A stretch of DNA of 64,000 bases from Hofstenia miamia (Eukaryota > Xenacoelomorpha > Acoela > Hofsteniidae): positions 17,471-81,470 of the forward strand of contig CABFPE010000509.1 in assembly GCA_900660155.1 (NCBI GenBank). The letters run 5' to 3'. Below, piece after piece: positions 61,149 to 64,000 of this stretch. Below the pieces are notes generated by a model. The model saw nothing but the letters and a program-made list of their open reading frames with translations. It was not told the DNA's origin and did not search any database. A program made the translations under genes and the position numbers. Positions within the stretch are counted from its first letter, which is position 1, and every line of letters begins with the position of its first letter.

Positions 61149-62620
61149 ATGGCGATGTTAGTTTCTATTAAGATAGCAATCAGGATTGTAGAATTTATAA
61201 CCTCGCCATTTCAGTCTTTTTATATTAAAGCTGTAAAAGTATTTTTTTTAATATCAATCTTAAAGTTTTTTAAATTATTTATTTGTTTGAAACATTTAGG
61301 TAATTCAATCCATATATTTATAGCTGTGTTTATGAAAGAGTTTTTCATTATTCGCTTCTTATACCTAATTGGTTCTTTTGTTTTGTTTATTATTTTTTTT
61401 GCGGAAAGAATGTCATTTTTTGTTATATGGGAAAGGACATCTATATAGATATAGCATTGTGGGCGTAGAAATAAATTTGAGATTCTTCTGTATTCATTAT
61501 ACATATTAAAGCTATGTTTATTAACTTCTACTTTGATAGCTCAATTTGGCTGGACCTGACATTTTCTGAGGAATTTTTTTGTTTACATCTTAAGAAGGCA
61601 TGGAATATATGGGTGAATAAAATGCAAATTGCTCAAAATCTAACAAACTTTTCTTTTGAAGAAGAGCAGCAATACGATGCGTACTACTTCACGATGCAGA
61701 AAGATTTGGTGACGTTATAAAAATGCAGACCAATTAACAGCAATTACTAAAAATATTTTTTATACCATGTATTAAGATAGCACGCAAAATCAATTTTCGT
61801 ACGACATCGTGCGGCAGAAATATTTCTTAGCAAAAAACATTTCGCGTAATGCGGACAAATCGTTTATGTAGATATTAAATAGTAAGCGATCCAAAATTGT
61901 TCCCTGTGGAACTCCATTTTTAGTATAAACCCAATCTGAATAAGTTTCATTAAGCTTTACTCGTTGCATACGCTTATAAAAAATTGCGGTTATGGTGGGA
62001 ACTTGTACAATGGGGAATATTTAAGATAGCATTTATAATTAAAGATCGCATTTAACTACATGAAAGTAAAAGGGAAAACAAATTTTTGGAATTGGCCAAC
62101 GAAGAAAAATCACATTTAAATTACAAAAGACCTCAATCAATTCCAACAACCAAGATTAATTATTGAAGAAAATACTGTTTTTGAAATCCTAATAAGTGTT
62201 TAACATTTCATTTGTATTGATTTTATGTGCAAATGATTTTAAAAATAAATAATTATAATAATAATAACTAACTAGAAATGAGGCCCATACTATCATTAAA
62301 AGACCTAGAAATTTAACTTTTTCTAGTAATATGCTATGATCAATCGAATCAAATGCTTTCGAAAGGTCTAAACAAGCCTACTGCTGAGTATTCATTATCA
62401 TCTATCGTTTTTCTCATTTTCCAATAGCTTGTACTAAAGCGTTGCTGGTAGAAATACCTTTAAGAAAACCATGTTCATGTTGTGTTTTGGAGTAAAGATC
62501 ATGTTTGTAAAAATGCTCATTAATTTGATTAAAATGAATTCGTTCAATTACTTTGCTGATTGGGGGGGGTGGATGAATACACCATTATCGCTATTTTCAT
62601 TTTTCAAAATATATGTAGGA
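61149..62620 (-). mobile_element. LINE, 5'-truncated, decayed
   Basis: On the minus strand from high to low coordinates: reverse transcriptase fingers (ISKVIERIHFNQINEH near 62.55 kb, HEHGFLKGISTSNALV near 62.45 kb), ACLDLSKAFDSIDHSILLEK near 62.35 kb, and NGVPQGTILDRLLFNIYIND near 61.9 kb. The C-terminus (AINIWIELPKCFKQINNLKN) lies at 61.50-61.22 kb. There are several frame breaks. A Jockey/CR1-like layout. Confidence 0.8.
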
Positions 62621-63099
62621 TATCATTCATGACTGAGTATGATTGATCATGTTAGCATTTCATAGTAAAAATTACGTAAATATATGAAATCGAGGTACAT
62701 ATGGCTCATAATAATAGAGATATTTCATACATTTTTATAATGTTACTAGAATATTAACAAAGATTTTTAAGGTTATGTACCGAATTGGTTGGTAAAAGCG
62801 TATGCATCTGAACTTTTCTATCCCATTCTGTATTTGCTCAATCACTCTTTATTTGAGGCTTGCGCTACCCCATCTAATGCGGCTCACTTATCTGTTTGGT
62901 GAAGGTAACTAAGGATAAAGATGTATTCTCCGACACTCGCCAAATTTCTGTTAGCTCACAAACTGACAAATATTGGGAACATTATTCTAGAAAACGAGCG
63001 AAAGTAATTATGATTCTTAATAACAGATTAGAAACACCTTTGGCTAAGGATCTTTTGCTATTCCTACATAGAACTTTTTAAATATTGGTGTGAAATTTA

Positions 63100-63430
63100 C
63101 ATTCTTACAAGGTTAACTGGTGCGAGCTGCCACTAAGTGTACGTTTTTGTATCAAATGATTCGACTTGCATTAGAGTCCTGTGCTCCCATTTGTCAATTT
63201 CAAATACCCTCTAAGCAAGAATATTAGCTGGAAGGTGTTCAAAAAAGATTTTTTCGTATTTTGTTGCTAAAATTCAATTATGAAACTGCATGTGAATGAC
63301 TTAATTCTACTTCTTTATCTATTCTATATACTAGACTCTGGAAAGTTAGTCAGGTCCCCGCTAACCATTTAACCGCTTATTATCTAGTAAGAATGCTCTT
63401 TAAAATAACAAAAAATAAAAGAAATTAATA
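63100..63430 (+). mobile_element. LINE C-terminal fragment
   Basis: The plus-strand reading LYQMIRLALESCAPICQFQI, a stop, then LEGVQKRFFRILLLKFNYET matches the end of Jockey-type ORF2 (LESVQRRFLR and the preceding LxSCxPVW region). At least two stops interrupt it. Upstream limits are unclear; an unassigned frame at 62896-63081 lies nearby. Confidence 0.6.
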
Positions 63431-63499
63431 CAAAGAGTGATCGTCTGAAACCAATTCATTTAGTAATATTTAGTCAATTGTAATAATGTAAATGTAGAT

Positions 63500-64000
63500 A
63501 ATAAAAATATTCAGCGTCCCAAGTTTGTAAAATACCTAAGGCTATATTTAGCTTCTGATTTATCCTGGAAACTACATGTGTTACGTTGTAAGAGTGACTG
63601 CTCCTATAGCAAGATACCTGCCAGGTGAACGAAATCTCAGTATGTTTTTTGCTTATCTTCTACCTAAATACCTATATTATGCTACCGTTATTGCCACAAA
63701 CCTCACTGAAAAACAAAGAAAAAATCTTCGCCGTCCACTTGCCTTGCATGCAAAAATTCTATGAGACAGAAAATGGTTAATTTAATCGAGGAACGTTTCG
63801 TTAAACAATTTTCTGCAACCGTTAAAACATTGAAGAAAATACGTCACATCCACTACACAGTTAGCTTCAAAAATTTCGCAGTACTTCTAACAGTTGACAA
63901 CGTTATTGTTTACCAAAAATACGAACTGAGATATACAAAAATTCATTTATACCCATTGCCCTACGCTATTTAATACATAAACGAATCCCTCGCTTCATTA
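63500..64000 (+). mobile_element. LINE fragment running off the window
   Basis: About 63515-63600 reads KYLRLYLASDLSWKLHVLR, the YLGVxLDxxLxWxxH step of LINE reverse transcriptase. 63576-63764 continues with LLPKYLYYATVIATNLTEKQ, the following thumb/C-terminal region. 63761-63973 is open but unassigned. Frame changes separate the parts. It is probably a different copy from the fragment just upstream, since the domain order restarts. Confidence 0.55.

Overview
The window is AT-rich, intron-bearing animal DNA with few host genes and many transposable elements. Three host genes are well supported. A single-exon forkhead gene of the FoxQ2 class lies at about 2.05-2.59 kb (+). A two-exon ZIC/GLI-type zinc-finger gene lies tail-to-tail with it at 5.61-6.87 kb (-). 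A complete calcineurin A catalytic subunit gene lies at 46.87-58.31 kb (+). The first five calcineurin introns are only 38-52 bp and later ones are kilobases long. That layout is known from flatworms, and the FoxQ2 with an N-terminal Groucho-binding motif suits a spiralian, but the species cannot be named from sequence alone.

Layout: 0-7 kb holds the two transcription-factor genes, a mariner remnant and two small inverted-repeat elements, one sitting in the zinc-finger gene's intron. 7-14 kb is a transposon pile: Jockey/CR1-like LINEs on both strands, an almost intact DD37D (maT) element and an hAT-type MITE both inserted in one LINE, and a decayed Tc1-like element. 14-17 kb has nothing recognisable. 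From about 16.9 to 46.8 kb the sequence almost lacks CpG dinucleotides. Inside this desert are nested fossil Ty3/Gypsy LTR elements, a LINE and about 6 kb of unassigned DNA. The desert ends abruptly beside calcineurin exon 1. 58-64 kb carries Penelope-like and LINE fragments.

The calcineurin gene reconstructs to 12 exons and 491 codons with consistent phases. It has two alternative versions of exon 11 with identical length (98 bp) and phase, which swap the segment between the calmodulin-binding and autoinhibitory domains. It also has a 0.63-kb tandem duplication covering exons 9 and 10. Two small hAT-type elements, one nested in a larger TIR element, lie in its last intron.

Main points for a second look: the 30-kb CpG desert with sharp edges, the mutually exclusive calcineurin exons, the duplicated exon 9-10 cassette, and several places where Ns are flanked by exact duplicates and so look like assembly joins.
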